Assembly: GCA_913774845.1 (NCBI GenBank)
Contig: CAJYJO010000050.1
Coordinates: forward strand, 1-64,000
Source: an uncultured Microbacterium sp.
Lineage (GTDB): Bacteria; Actinomycetota; Actinomycetes; Actinomycetales; Microbacteriaceae
Length of the DNA: 64,000 nt
Direction: 5' to 3'
A model generated the notes under the pieces. It made no database searches and had not been told where the DNA came from. It saw nothing but the letters and a program-made list of their open reading frames with translations. The translations under genes were made by a program, and so were the position numbers. Below are positions 18,009-26,064 of this stretch, piece after piece (position 1 is the stretch's first letter; every line of letters begins with the position of its first letter).

Positions 18009-19015
18009 CGGTTCCCCTGCGTTTCGGATACAAGGCCTCGAGCGAGCAGTTCGGGCCGAACGAGCTCCTCGACTTCGGCGTGCTCGCCGAAAAGATGGGC
18101 TTCGACTCGGTCTTCCTCTCCGACCACCTGCAGCCGTGGATGCACGACGGCGGCCACGCTCCCAACGCCCTCCCCTGGCTCGGCGCCCTCGGCGCGCGCA
18201 CCGAACGCGTCATCATCGGCACGAGCGTGCTCACACCGACCTTCCGCTACCACCCGGGTGTCATCGCGCAGGTCTTCGCGACCCTCGGCGTGATGTACCC
18301 GGGTCGCGTGGTGCTGGGCGTCGGCACGGGTGAGGCGCTCAACGAGGTGACCCTCGGCCTCGAGTGGCCCGAGCCGCCCGAGCGCTTCCAGCGCCTGAAA
18401 GAGGCGATCACGATCATCAACGAGCTGTGGGCGGGCGAGCGGGTCACCTACGAGGGCACGTACTACGCGGTGAAGGATGCCACCATCTACGACCGCCCCG
18501 AGCAGAAGGTGCCGATCTACATCGGCGCCTCCGGACCGGCCGCGACGCGCCTCGCCGGCCGCATCGCCGAGGGCTACATCACCACGAGCGGCAAAGACCC
18601 CGAGCTCTACACCGACAAGCTCCTCCCCGCCCTCGACGACGGACTCGCCAAGGCCGGTCGCACCCGTGACGACGTCGACACGCTCATGGAGGTGAAGGTG
18701 TCGTACCACCCCGACCACGACACCGCCATGGAGAAGACGCGTTTCTGGGCACCGCTGGCCCTCACCGCCGAAGAGAAGATGAGCGTCCACGACCCCATCG
18801 AGATGCAGCGTCTCGCGAACGAGCTGCCGATCGAGCGGGCGGCCTCCCGCTTCATCGTCTCGACCGATCCCGACGAGCACGTCGAGCGCATCGCGCGGTA
18901 CGTCGATCTCGGCTTCCGTCACCTCGTGTTCCACGACCCGGGCCACGACCAGGAGCAGTTCCTGCGCATGTACGGCGAGGAGATCCTGCCGCGCCTGCGC
19001 AAGCGGTTCGCCTGA
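18005..19015 (+). CDS. fgd: F420-dependent glucose-6-phosphate dehydrogenase (LLM family)
   Basis: 336 residues, the length of mycobacterial Fgd1. The luciferase-like TIM barrel shows LRFGYKASSEQFGPNELL, VFLSDHLQPW, LGVGTGEALNE, PIYIGASGP and the C-terminal FVSTDPDEHVERIARYVDLGF-type segment. The enzyme oxidises glucose-6-phosphate and reduces F420 to F420H2, supplying reductant to F420-dependent oxidoreductases. GGAGGAG precedes the ATG, which overlaps the monooxygenase stop. Finding fgd with fbiC, cofC and cofD is strong evidence that the organism uses F420. Distinction from other F420-LLM enzymes rests on overall resemblance. Confidence 0.88.
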   Translation: MTVPLRFGYKASSEQFGPNELLDFGVLAEKMGFDSVFLSDHLQPWMHDGGHAPNALPWLGALGARTERVIIGTSVLTPTFRYHPGVIAQVFATLGVMYPGRVVLGVGTGEALNEVTLGLEWPEPPERFQRLKEAITIINELWAGERVTYEGTYYAVKDATIYDRPEQKVPIYIGASGPAATRLAGRIAEGYITTSGKDPELYTDKLLPALDDGLAKAGRTRDDVDTLMEVKVSYHPDHDTAMEKTRFWAPLALTAEEKMSVHDPIEMQRLANELPIERAASRFIVSTDPDEHVERIARYVDLGFRHLVFHDPGHDQEQFLRMYGEEILPRLRKRFA

Positions 19016-19050
19016 GCGGCGCCCGCGCCGACGCCGAGCCGGGAGCCGCC

Positions 19051-19136
19051 GTGCCGTGCTCCGGAGAAACGGCGCGTCCGGCGCACGTTTCGTCGCCGGG
19101 CGCTACCCCCCGCCGGAAGTGTCCGGAGTCCGGCAC
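19051..19136. repeat. 86-bp intergenic repeat with inverted ends, copy 1
   Basis: It starts GTGCCGTGCTCCGGAG and ends TCCGGAGTCCGGCAC, nearly inverted ends, and contains a central GTTTCG. The same length and ends recur at 47088-47173. It lies between fgd and cofC, ending 12 nt before the cofC start, so it could affect that leader. Confidence 0.75.
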
Positions 19137-19148
19137 ACAATGGAAGCG

Positions 19149-19784
19149 ATGAGCACCCCTGACACCCCCGGCTGGACGATCATCGTGCCGGTCAAGCCCG
19201 CCGCGGTCGGCAAGACGCGTCTCACCGACGTCGGCACCGACCGCGCGGCACTCGCGCGCGCCATCGCGCTCGACACCATCGCCGCGGCGGCGGCCGCCGA
19301 CCTGGTGTCCCGCGTGATCGTCGTCACCGACGACGACGGCGTCCGCGCCGAGTTCCGCCGCTCGCGCACCGTCGAGGTCGTCCCCGAGGGCGACCCCCGC
19401 GGCCTCGACGCCGCCATCGCGCTCGGTACGGCCAGGGCCGGGGTCGGCTGCCCCCGCGCCGCCCTGCTCGGCGATGTCCCGGCCCTCCGCCCCGCCGACC
19501 TCGACGCTGCGCTCGAGCTCGCGGCATCCGTCGAGCGGGGCCTGGTCCCGGATGCCGAGACCACCGGCTCCACCCTCGTCACCGCCCGCGCCGGAGCCGT
19601 GTGGGTCTCGGCCTTCGGCCCCGACTCCGCGGCCCGCCACCGCCTGCTGGGCTGCACCGACCTCGCCGTCGCGCGCGACTCGACCCTGCACCGCGACGTC
19701 GACACGGCCGCCCAGCTCGCCGAGGCCGTGGCCCTGGGCGTGGGCCCGCGGACCGCGGCGGTGCTGGCGACTACCGCGGCCTGA
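19149..19784 (+). CDS. cofC: 2-phospho-L-lactate / PEP guanylyltransferase CofC (FbiD)
   Basis: 211 residues. The nucleotidyltransferase marks are WTIIVPVKPAAVGKTRL, the VIVVTDDDG strand, GDPRGLDAAI, ALLGDVPALRPADL and the CTDLAVARDSTLHRDVDT C-terminus. It activates the 2-phospholactate or PEP moiety with GTP for F420 assembly, feeding CofD. An in-frame ATG at 19140 (MEAM) is possible; 19149 gives the standard N-terminus and has GGAAGCG just upstream. It is convergent with cofD. Confidence 0.9.
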   Translation: MSTPDTPGWTIIVPVKPAAVGKTRLTDVGTDRAALARAIALDTIAAAAAADLVSRVIVVTDDDGVRAEFRRSRTVEVVPEGDPRGLDAAIALGTARAGVGCPRAALLGDVPALRPADLDAALELAASVERGLVPDAETTGSTLVTARAGAVWVSAFGPDSAARHRLLGCTDLAVARDSTLHRDVDTAAQLAEAVALGVGPRTAAVLATTAA

Positions 19785-19814
19785 GGCTCGCGCGGCGTCC
19801 ACGCGCGGCCTGCG

Positions 19815-19895
19815 CAACAGATTCGGATCCGCGCACCGGATTCGGATGTGACGGCGAGATTCGTCCGAATCTGTTGCTTCGATCCGAATCTGTTG
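19815..19895. repeat. Inverted-repeat cluster between convergent cofC and cofD
   Basis: CAACAGATTCGGATC (19815-19829) is matched by its perfect reverse complement at 19881-19895. Inside lie two further ATTCGGAT-like half-sites (19840-19847 and 19863-19870, the latter inverted). The position between two convergent genes suits a bidirectional terminator, but there are no T-runs, and the multiple half-sites would also suit a protein-binding site. Confidence 0.65.
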
Positions 19896-19919
19896 AGGGC
19901 CCGCGACCGGGGCGAAGGC

Positions 19920-20885
19920 TCAGGCCCTCAGCGCCGCCTCGGCGATCGCGGCCGAGGTCGCCTCGTCGCGCATCCACAGCGGGGCGACGACGGTGCGAAT
20001 GCCCGCGGACTCGACCTCAGAGACCGACGCCGCGTCCTCTTCGGCCAGCAGCCACGCGTCGAGCACACCGCCCGCCGACCGCGCGCCGTAGTGCCGGGCG
20101 ACGGCTGCGGCGGAGGTCTCGACCCCGATCGCGGTCAGGCAGACGTCCGCCATGCCGCGCACGACCCGCCCGCCGATGATCGGCGAGACGCCGACGACCT
20201 TCGCGGACGTCTGCCGCACGGCATCCCGGATACCGGGAACCGCCAGAATCGGACCGATCGACACGACGGGGTTCGACGGTGCGATGAGGACGACGTCGGC
20301 CGCCGCGATGGTCTCGGCGACGCCCGGGGCGGGCACGGCATCCGTGATCCCTGGGTTCTCGAAGGCGCGGGGCGTGAGCTTCGCGCGATGGCGCGTCCAC
20401 CACTCCTGGAAGTGCAGGCGCCCGCCGTCCTCGAGCAACACGTGGGTGTCGACCTCGCTGTCGGTCATGGGCAGCATCCGGATGCCGAGCGGCCAGCGCT
20501 CCGCCATGCGCGCGAGCACCTGGGTCGGGGTGAGACCCTCCCGCAGCCAGCCGGTGCGGGCGAGGTGGGTCCCGAGGTCGAGATCGCCGAGCGTGAACCA
20601 CGGCCAGCCGGCGCCCCATGCCTGGAGCTCCTCGTTCACGCGCTCGGTGTCGCCCGCTCGGCCCCACCCGCGCTCGGTGTCGTTCACCCCGGCGAGGGCA
20701 TACGTGATCGAGTCGACGTCGGGCTGCAGACGAACCCCGGAGAGCCACAGGTCGTCGCCCGTGTTGACGATCACCGTGGCCTCGGGAGCTCCCAGACGGC
20801 GGAGGGCGGCGCGGACCCCGAGGGAGAACTTCGACCCCCCGACTCCACCGGCGAGCACGACGACACGGGGTTGGGGAGGAAGCAT
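19920..20885 (-). CDS. cofD: 2-phospho-L-lactate transferase CofD (FbiA)
   Basis: 321 residues. CofD joins the activated phospholactate (or phosphoenolpyruvate) unit to FO to give F420-0. Motifs: VVVLAGGVGGSKFSLGV, IVNTGDDLWLSGVRLQPDVD, WFTLGDLDLGTHLART, PMTDSEVDTHV, LIAPSNPVVSIGPILAV and VVGVSPIIGG. The gene is divergent from the YbaB-like gene and convergent with cofC. The gamma-glutamyl ligase (CofE/FbiB) needed to finish F420 is not in this window. Confidence 0.95.
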   Translation of the reverse strand: MLPPQPRVVVLAGGVGGSKFSLGVRAALRRLGAPEATVIVNTGDDLWLSGVRLQPDVDSITYALAGVNDTERGWGRAGDTERVNEELQAWGAGWPWFTLGDLDLGTHLARTGWLREGLTPTQVLARMAERWPLGIRMLPMTDSEVDTHVLLEDGGRLHFQEWWTRHRAKLTPRAFENPGITDAVPAPGVAETIAAADVVLIAPSNPVVSIGPILAVPGIRDAVRQTSAKVVGVSPIIGGRVVRGMADVCLTAIGVETSAAAVARHYGARSAGGVLDAWLLAEEDAASVSEVESAGIRTVVAPLWMRDEATSAAIAEAALRA

Positions 20886-20971
20886 TGGTTCAGTCTTTCA
20901 CCCGGTGCGGGAACGTGAGAATGTTCACATCTTTCCGTCCGAGGGAGGTGAGCGGGACTACCATCACGCGA

Positions 20972-21373
20972 GTGACAGACCTCTTCTCCTCTCGTGAAGC
21001 CGAGGCGGCTATCGCCCGGATCGAGCAGCAGGTGGCCGAAGCGCAGGTTCGGGCAGCTCAAGCGCAGCAGGTGCAGGCGGACATCGACGCTGTTCGCGCG
21101 TCGGCGACTTCTCCGGGCCGCGAGGTCATGGTGACCGTGGATGCGGCGGGTCGTCTGGCCGGTATCCGCCTCGCGGATGCCGCCTACGAGCTGCGTCCCG
21201 ACGCATTGGAGCGGCTGATCGTCGAGACTGCGGGGCGCGCTCAGGTGCTCGCGGGTGAGCAGGCTCTGGAGATCACGCGGGCCGCGTTCGGCGCCGACTC
21301 CCCGATCGTCGGGCACCTCGCGAGCGAGCTGGATCGCGAGCCGCCGTCCCAGCCCATGGGCTTCCGGGTCTGA
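20972..21373 (+). CDS. YbaB/EbfC-like protein at a T7SS-type effector locus
   Basis: 133 residues. An N-terminal coiled coil (EAEAAIARIEQQVAEAQVRAAQAQQVQADI) is followed by the YbaB-type sheet and helix (REVMVTVDAAGRLAGIRLADAAYELRPDALERLIVETAGRAQ). YbaB-like proteins, including mycobacterial EspL, accompany ESX/T7SS loci. The GTG at 20972 is the most plausible start, although GGAGGTGAG lies about 22 nt upstream; an ATG at 20921 is an alternative. It lies 5 nt before the next gene and heads the cassette. Confidence 0.75.
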   Translation: MTDLFSSREAEAAIARIEQQVAEAQVRAAQAQQVQADIDAVRASATSPGREVMVTVDAAGRLAGIRLADAAYELRPDALERLIVETAGRAQVLAGEQALEITRAAFGADSPIVGHLASELDREPPSQPMGFRV

Positions 21374-21378
21374 CGCGC

Positions 21379-21693
21379 ATGGCCGACCGCATCGCCGTCG
21401 ACTCCGAACTGATCGGCTCGCACGCCTCGCGACTGAGCGCCGTGGCATCCGACATCTCCGGCGCCCGTGACGCCGGGTCCTCCGGGGGCCTGAATGCCGA
21501 GGCGTTCGGCGTCCTCTGTTCGTTCCTGGTGCCTCCCGCGACGATGGCGGCCGATGCCGCCCGCGCGCTGATCGGTGCCGCCGAAGACATGGTGCGCCGC
21601 TCCGCGACCGAGATCGTCGGTGTCGGCAGCGACATGGACGCCTACGAGCAGAAGGTGATGGAGACGGTGCGCGCTTTGGAGGCGGGCCTGTGA
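21379..21693 (+). CDS. Small helical WXG100-like protein, putative T7SS partner
   Basis: 104 residues, mostly two amphipathic helices separated by a Gly-rich turn (ARDAGSSGGLNAEAFG). The size and position match ESX-type helper or partner proteins (such as DUF6507- or EspC-like ones). No strict WxG motif is seen, so the label is by context. It overlaps the effector gene by ATGA-type coupling (21690-21693), implying co-synthesis and perhaps dimerisation with the toxin's N-terminal helical domain. Confidence 0.65.
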   Translation: MADRIAVDSELIGSHASRLSAVASDISGARDAGSSGGLNAEAFGVLCSFLVPPATMAADAARALIGAAEDMVRRSATEIVGVGSDMDAYEQKVMETVRALEAGL

Positions 21694-23060
21694 GCAACGC
21701 GCTCATCGCCGGTCCCGTCGACACGGCGACGCCGTTCAGCGGTGCGGGGCTTCTGGATTCGGGGACGCAGTTGGTATCCGCGATCGAGTCCGGCAACTGG
21801 GTCGAAGGTGGCCTCGCGGCCTTCAGCACGGTCGTGGACACCGTCGCCACCGCCATCGACCCCCTCGGGTCGCTCATCGCCGCCGGCCTCGGCTGGCTGA
21901 TCGATCACTTCGAGCCCATCAAAGGCTGGTTCAACGACCTGACCGGAGACGCCGGCGCCGTCGCCGGGTTCTCCCAGACCTGGACCAACATCCAAAACCA
22001 GCTCAACAGTTCCGCCGACTACCTCGACCGTGTCGTCAGCGACCTCGACGACATGGCCGGCGAAGCCATCGACGCCTACCGCCGCTTCCAAACCGACGCC
22101 GCCGCCCACATCCGCGCCTCCGGCCAATGGGCCGGCGCCATGGCCACCGGCCTGCAGATCGCCTCGACGATCGTGCAGGTCGTCCACGACCTCGTCCGCG
22201 ACATCCTCTCGCAGCTCGTCGGATCTGCCATCTCGTGGGCCACCGAAGCCGTCGTCACCGTCGGCATCGCCACCCCCTGGATCATCTCGCAGGTCTCCTC
22301 CCGAGTCGCCAGCTGGACCGCCAAGATCAGCGGCAAACTCACCGGCCTGCTGCGCTCGTGCGGCAAGCTCGGGGACCTCTTGAGTGAGCTTCGGGCATTG
22401 ATGAGCCGCGGAGAGGACTTGCTCCGCCGCGTCCCGCGCCGCGCACCTCGGAACACGACCCACCCCGACCCGGTGTCGCACCCCCACCGCGGCACCTCCC
22501 ACGGCGACGGCGATTCGACGCCATCCCGAAGCAGCCACGAGGGCGACCCGGCCGCGCGTCGCGATGGCGATGACGCCGATCGGCCATCTCACGCTGACGA
22601 CGCGACTCCTGAGCAGATAGCGGCGGACCTTGAAGCACTTCGGGACTACACGGGGCCGCATTACCAAGAGATCAACGATGCACTTCGCGGCAAGATCCCG
22701 ATGACCCCCGAATTGCAAGACCGTATCGACGCTGCCGTCAGAGCTTTGGACCGTCTGCCGGACCACCCCGGCACTGTCGTGCGCGGAGAGGTCCTGCGGC
22801 CAGGGGATACTTACCTCGATGCGTATCGGGAAGGCGAGACGGTGACGAACGTATCCTTCACGAGCGCCGACAAATCGACACCGTTCGCAGGCAATGTGCA
22901 GTACACGATCGAATCTGTGCACGGAAAGAGCGTTCATCACATCAGTCATTACGCCTCCTCGGAAGATGAGGTCTTGTTCCGTCCGGGAACGAGTTTCTTC
23001 ATCAACTCGCGAACAGAACGCGATGGGGTCATTTACATCGACATGAAGGAAGTGCCGTGA
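21690..23060 (+). CDS. T7SS-type polymorphic toxin with C-terminal ADP-ribosyltransferase domain
   Basis: 456 residues. Residues 1-245 form a helical trafficking region with a Trp-rich segment (WTNIQNQL, GQWAGAM), hydrophobic patches at 155-205 and a basic end. Residues 250-305 are a polar linker rich in His, Asp and Arg. Residues 310-456 are an ART domain: LRDYTGPHYQEINDALRG, R365 in VVRG, FTSAD near 390, and the ExE motif E425-D426-E427 in SSEDEVLFRPGTSFF. This fits the R-S-E class, which attaches ADP-ribose to Arg or other targets. Base composition becomes AT-richer from about 22600. It is followed by candidate immunity genes. Confidence 0.85.
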   Translation: MSNALIAGPVDTATPFSGAGLLDSGTQLVSAIESGNWVEGGLAAFSTVVDTVATAIDPLGSLIAAGLGWLIDHFEPIKGWFNDLTGDAGAVAGFSQTWTNIQNQLNSSADYLDRVVSDLDDMAGEAIDAYRRFQTDAAAHIRASGQWAGAMATGLQIASTIVQVVHDLVRDILSQLVGSAISWATEAVVTVGIATPWIISQVSSRVASWTAKISGKLTGLLRSCGKLGDLLSELRALMSRGEDLLRRVPRRAPRNTTHPDPVSHPHRGTSHGDGDSTPSRSSHEGDPAARRDGDDADRPSHADDATPEQIAADLEALRDYTGPHYQEINDALRGKIPMTPELQDRIDAAVRALDRLPDHPGTVVRGEVLRPGDTYLDAYREGETVTNVSFTSADKSTPFAGNVQYTIESVHGKSVHHISHYASSEDEVLFRPGTSFFINSRTERDGVIYIDMKEVP

Positions 23061-23305
23061 ACGAACGAGACGGAATGGCACCGGGCCTGACTCCTGAAGA
23101 GCAAGAGAAGACGATGCGGAATCTTAAAGAGATGATGCGCCGTCAAGCCGAGGGGCGGTATCGCGGTGCGCCGGCAGTCCCGGGAAAGGCAGAGTCTATG
23201 CTCACCGGATTCTCCCGAGTGAGGCGTGCCGACGGTGATCCAGAGCCGTTCCCGGAGGAGTTCTATGACGATGGAAAGCCATCGAGAGGCACTGAGCGAT
23301 CATGA
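23057..23305 (+). CDS. Small hypothetical protein following the ART toxin, candidate immunity
   Basis: 82 residues, charged, with a helix EEQEKTMRNLKEMMRRQAEGRYRGAPA and an acidic C-terminal half (DGDPEPFPEEFYDDGKPSRG). No membrane segment or signal peptide is seen, so it should be cytosolic. The GTG start overlaps the toxin stop. An ATG at 23075 is an alternative. The tight position right behind the toxin fits an immunity gene, but no family was recognised. Confidence 0.6.
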   Translation: MNERDGMAPGLTPEEQEKTMRNLKEMMRRQAEGRYRGAPAVPGKAESMLTGFSRVRRADGDPEPFPEEFYDDGKPSRGTERS

Positions 23306-23799
23306 GTGATGCTGGGCAAGCGGCCCTCGGTCTTCTTCGCGCTCTCGAGCGCCTTCCGACCCACACGGGCATCGTGTACCACGGGCTCCCGTCCATCCCT
23401 CGACTGGCACCGGCTCGGTGGACGCGGGGTGTCACGGCCACGAGCAGAGATCCCCGAATCGCAACGGAGAATTTCTCGACACCTGCCGTCGCGGCGATCG
23501 TCAGCCGCACCGGGCGCGATATCACACAGTTTTCGGCCCACCCCGCTGAGCAGGAAATCGTCCTCCCGCCTGAGGCCGTCCTCCTCGAGGTTGCCCGAAC
23601 CTCCCTCCCGGATGGTCGGCCGGTGGTGATCATCGAACAACTCGCAGAGCAGGATCCGTCCGCGTCACTTCCCCCGACGCTTGACGCGCTCGTCGACCAT
23701 GTGCACCAGAGGCTCCATAGCGGGCTGTCGGCTCCGGAAGCACCCATCTCCACACGGGGGAAGTTCGTCGAACCATTCTTCTTTCTCGACGAAGAGTGA
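23302..23799 (+). CDS. ART-fold-like protein lacking a trafficking domain
   Basis: 165 residues. It carries the pieces of an R-S-E ADP-ribosyltransferase in order: VYHG near residues 25-28 (the catalytic Arg position is His27), VTATSRDP near 44-51 (the STS strand), GRDITQFSAHPAEQEIVLPP with E83-x-E85 as ExE. The C-terminal 60 residues are unrelated and end FFFLDEE. The chain has no secretion region. It could be an orphan toxin tip, a decoy or an immunity-related protein. The ATG overlaps the previous stop. Confidence 0.7.
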   Translation: MSDAGQAALGLLRALERLPTHTGIVYHGLPSIPRLAPARWTRGVTATSRDPRIATENFSTPAVAAIVSRTGRDITQFSAHPAEQEIVLPPEAVLLEVARTSLPDGRPVVIIEQLAEQDPSASLPPTLDALVDHVHQRLHSGLSAPEAPISTRGKFVEPFFFLDEE

Positions 23800-23833
23800 C
23801 GCGTACCGTCCGACGTCGACGGAGAGAGGGATT

Positions 23834-24193
23834 CTGGGTTACGAAGATCTGAAGTCACGCATCCGGGACAGAGTTGGAATCGAAGGCGTTCCCTTCATCG
23901 TCTCGATGGCACGCGATGGACGTCCCGTGCCCACGACGGTCTGCCTCGTACGGCACCGTGATGGTACGTTCACCGTCACTCGTGGCGACCTCCGGTCCAT
24001 CGCACGCCCTGTCCTGGACGCGACCGGACGGGAGATGCGATTCACGGACGAGCAGCAAGCATGCACCTGGGTGTGGTCGGACCTCGAGCCCGGACTAGGC
24101 GAAACGCCCTCCCGCTCTGCCGCGGACGAACGGGAGGCGCTCGAGAGCGGCGACCGACAGCGTGCACGGCGGGAGCAGCGACTTCGCGAGTGA
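23834..24193 (+). CDS. Hypothetical protein at the end of the ART cassette, start codon uncertain
   Basis: 119 residues from a CTG at 23834. The GGAGAGAGG at 23821-23829 indicates that translation begins around 23831-23834, where only ATT and CTG codons fit; no ATG, GTG or TTG occurs at the right distance. The open frame continues upstream to an ATG at 23681, but that overlaps the previous gene. Recognisable structure: LKSRIRDRVGIEGVPFIVSMARDG, VCLVRHRDGTFTVTRGDL, then a charged helix RAADEREALESGDRQRARREQ. Possible immunity or accessory protein. Confidence 0.55.
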   Translation: MGYEDLKSRIRDRVGIEGVPFIVSMARDGRPVPTTVCLVRHRDGTFTVTRGDLRSIARPVLDATGREMRFTDEQQACTWVWSDLEPGLGETPSRSAADEREALESGDRQRARREQRLRE

Positions 24194-24620
24194 AAGGCCG
24201 CTAACCGAGGGACCACCAAGTGACGTCGCACGTTCACATGCCGCTCGCCAACCGCGGCTCTGCGTCCCTCTCCCGTTCCCGCCCGTCATGACGCGAGCTT
24301 TCTCCGCCCGGGCCCGTCTGGGGTCGACCGCCCGCGCGATCGCGACTCAGGACGGTGACGTCGGCGAAGCCGGCCTCGAGGCCCTCAGCGCCCTGCTCAG
24401 CTGGACGTGGCGCTGACCGCTACCTGAGCGCGCGGACGGGGCTGCCACGTCACCCGACGCCGCCGCGGAGCCATCGACGTGGGCCACCGCGCGGCGAGCC
24501 GCGAGACGAACGACGGGAAGGCGGACGAGCAAGAGTCGGGGCACATGCCCCCAGCCTCGCTACCGGAACCACCGGACGCATCCTCTCGGAGGATGAAACA
24601 CGTCCCCCGCGGGGAGGACC
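24194..24620. other. 427-base gap without a convincing gene
   Basis: No tRNA or conserved small gene is visible. A 42-codon open frame at 24288-24416 (MTRAFSARAR...) lacks support. CATCCTC-tcg-GAGGATG (24579-24595), a perfect 7-bp hairpin 26 bases past the hemL stop, is the only structured element and could terminate hemL, though no T-run follows on either strand. Confidence 0.5.
24579..24595 (-). terminator. Candidate hemL terminator hairpin
   Basis: Seven perfect base pairs around a 3-nt loop sit about 26 nt past the hemL stop on the minus strand. No uridine run follows. Confidence 0.35.
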
Positions 24621-25961
24621 CTACTGCGCGAGCAGCGTCGGATCCAGCGCCTCCGCGGCCGCTTTCGCCGCGACCGGCAGCGCCTCGAGCACGCGGTCGA
24701 GGGCGACGTCGTCGTGGGCGGCGGTGAGGAACCACGCCTCGAACACGCTCGGGGGCAGCGAGACACCGGCATCCAGCATCGCGTGGAAGAACGGGGCGTA
24801 CCGGTACGACTGCTGCGTCAGGGCCGTGGCGTAGTCGAGGGGCACCTCGGGCAGGAACGCGACGCCGAACAGCGAGCCGGCGCGCGGCACGGCGTGCACG
24901 ACGCCCTCGGCCGTCAGCGCAGCGTCCAGCGCCTCCGACACCTGCGTGGCCGCGGCGTCGACCGCCGCATAGACCTCGGGGGTCGCGAGCCGCAGCGTCG
25001 CGAGACCGGCGGCCACCGACAGCGGGTTCCCCGACAGCGTTCCGGCCTGGTACACGGGGCCGAGGGGCGCGAGGTGGTCCATGATCTCGGCGCGACCGGC
25101 CAGGGCCGCCAGCGGCATGCCGCCGCCGATGACCTTGCCGTACGTGAGGATGTCGGGCAGGTACCGCTCGCCCTGCGACGCCTGCAGACCCCAGAATCCG
25201 GCGGGGTGCACGCGGAACCCGGTGAGCACCTCGTCCATGATCAGCAGCGCGCCGTGGCTGTGCGCGATGTCGGCCAGCGCCGCATTGAACCCGGGGAGCG
25301 GCGGAACGACGCCCATATTGGCCGAGGCCGCCTCGACGATGATCGCGGCGATGTTGTCGCCGTGCACCGCGAACACCTCGCGCACCGCGTCGAGGTCGTT
25401 GTAGGGCAGCACGAGCGTCTGCGCGGCGATCGGCGCGGGAACGCCCGCCGAGCCGGGCAGCGCGAGCGTGGCGACACCGGAACCGGCCGCCGCCAGCAGC
25501 CCGTCGGAGTGCCCGTGATAGTGCCCCGCGAACTTGATGAGCAGATCGCGACCTGTCACGCCGCGCGCGAGACGAATCGCCGTCATCGTCGCCTCGGTGC
25601 CGGTCGACACCAACCGCACCTTCTCGATCGGCTTCAGGTCGCCGACCTGCACGCGCTGCGCGACGAGATCGGCGAGCTCGACCTCGGCTCCCGTGGGCGC
25701 ACCGAAGGACAGACCTCGGGATGCCGCGGACTGCACCGCCCCGACCACCTCGGGGTGCGCGTGGCCGAGCAGGGCCGGACCCCACGAGGCGACGAGGTCG
25801 ACGTACTCGCGACCCGCGGCATCCGTGATCCGCGGGCCGGACGCCGACTGTACGAACCGCGGCGTGCCACCCACGGAGCCGTAGGCACGCACGGGCGAGT
25901 TCACGCCGCCCGGGATGACGTCCTTGGCGCGAGCGAACCACTGGTCGTTGAGATCGGTCAT
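24621..25961 (-). CDS. hemL: Glutamate-1-semialdehyde 2,1-aminomutase HemL
   Basis: 446 residues, PLP-dependent enzyme that turns glutamate-1-semialdehyde into 5-aminolevulinate, the C5 route to heme. Motifs: [11 protein letters not shown], the [18 protein letters not shown] helix, [25 protein letters not shown] and the [22 protein letters not shown]-lysine segment, with [16 protein letters not shown]. It is the last gene of the hemQ-C-D-B-L group but is separated from hemB by a 100-nt gap with a palindrome, so it may have its own promoter. Confidence 0.97.
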   Translation of the reverse strand: MTDLNDQWFARAKDVIPGGVNSPVRAYGSVGGTPRFVQSASGPRITDAAGREYVDLVASWGPALLGHAHPEVVGAVQSAASRGLSFGAPTGAEVELADLVAQRVQVGDLKPIEKVRLVSTGTEATMTAIRLARGVTGRDLLIKFAGHYHGHSDGLLAAAGSGVATLALPGSAGVPAPIAAQTLVLPYNDLDAVREVFAVHGDNIAAIIVEAASANMGVVPPLPGFNAALADIAHSHGALLIMDEVLTGFRVHPAGFWGLQASQGERYLPDILTYGKVIGGGMPLAALAGRAEIMDHLAPLGPVYQAGTLSGNPLSVAAGLATLRLATPEVYAAVDAAATQVSEALDAALTAEGVVHAVPRAGSLFGVAFLPEVPLDYATALTQQSYRYAPFFHAMLDAGVSLPPSVFEAWFLTAAHDDVALDRVLEALPVAAKAAAEALDPTLLAQ

Positions 25962-25988
25962 GAATCCATCCTCCTAGAGGCCCCCTGA

Positions 25989-26047
25989 GTGAGGGGTCGA
26001 AAAATGTCGCTTCGGCGCCCTCCAGGCGACGAAAAGTGACCCCTCAC
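25989..26047. repeat. Two-tier palindrome between hemB and hemL
   Basis: GTGAGGGGTC (25989-25998) pairs with GACCCCTCAC (26038-26047), 10 bp. Inside it, GTCGC (26006-26010) pairs with GCGAC (26026-26030), with GAAAAATG/GAAAAGTG bulges between stems. It occupies most of the gap and could terminate hemB transcription or act as a REP-like element. Confidence 0.65.
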
Positions 26048-26064
26048 ACGTGAGAGGAGACGTG

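Noticed and set aside
20911-20928. GAAC...GTTC pattern resembling an actinobacterial SOS (LexA) box upstream of the YbaB-like gene
   Set aside because: The half-sites are 8 nt apart rather than the 4 nt of the LexA box, so it is not a convincing site; a GTGA...TCAC symmetry remains but is unassigned.
24288-24416. 42-codon open frame (MTRAFSARARLG...)
   Set aside because: No ribosome-binding site, no recognised relatives and no neighbour context.
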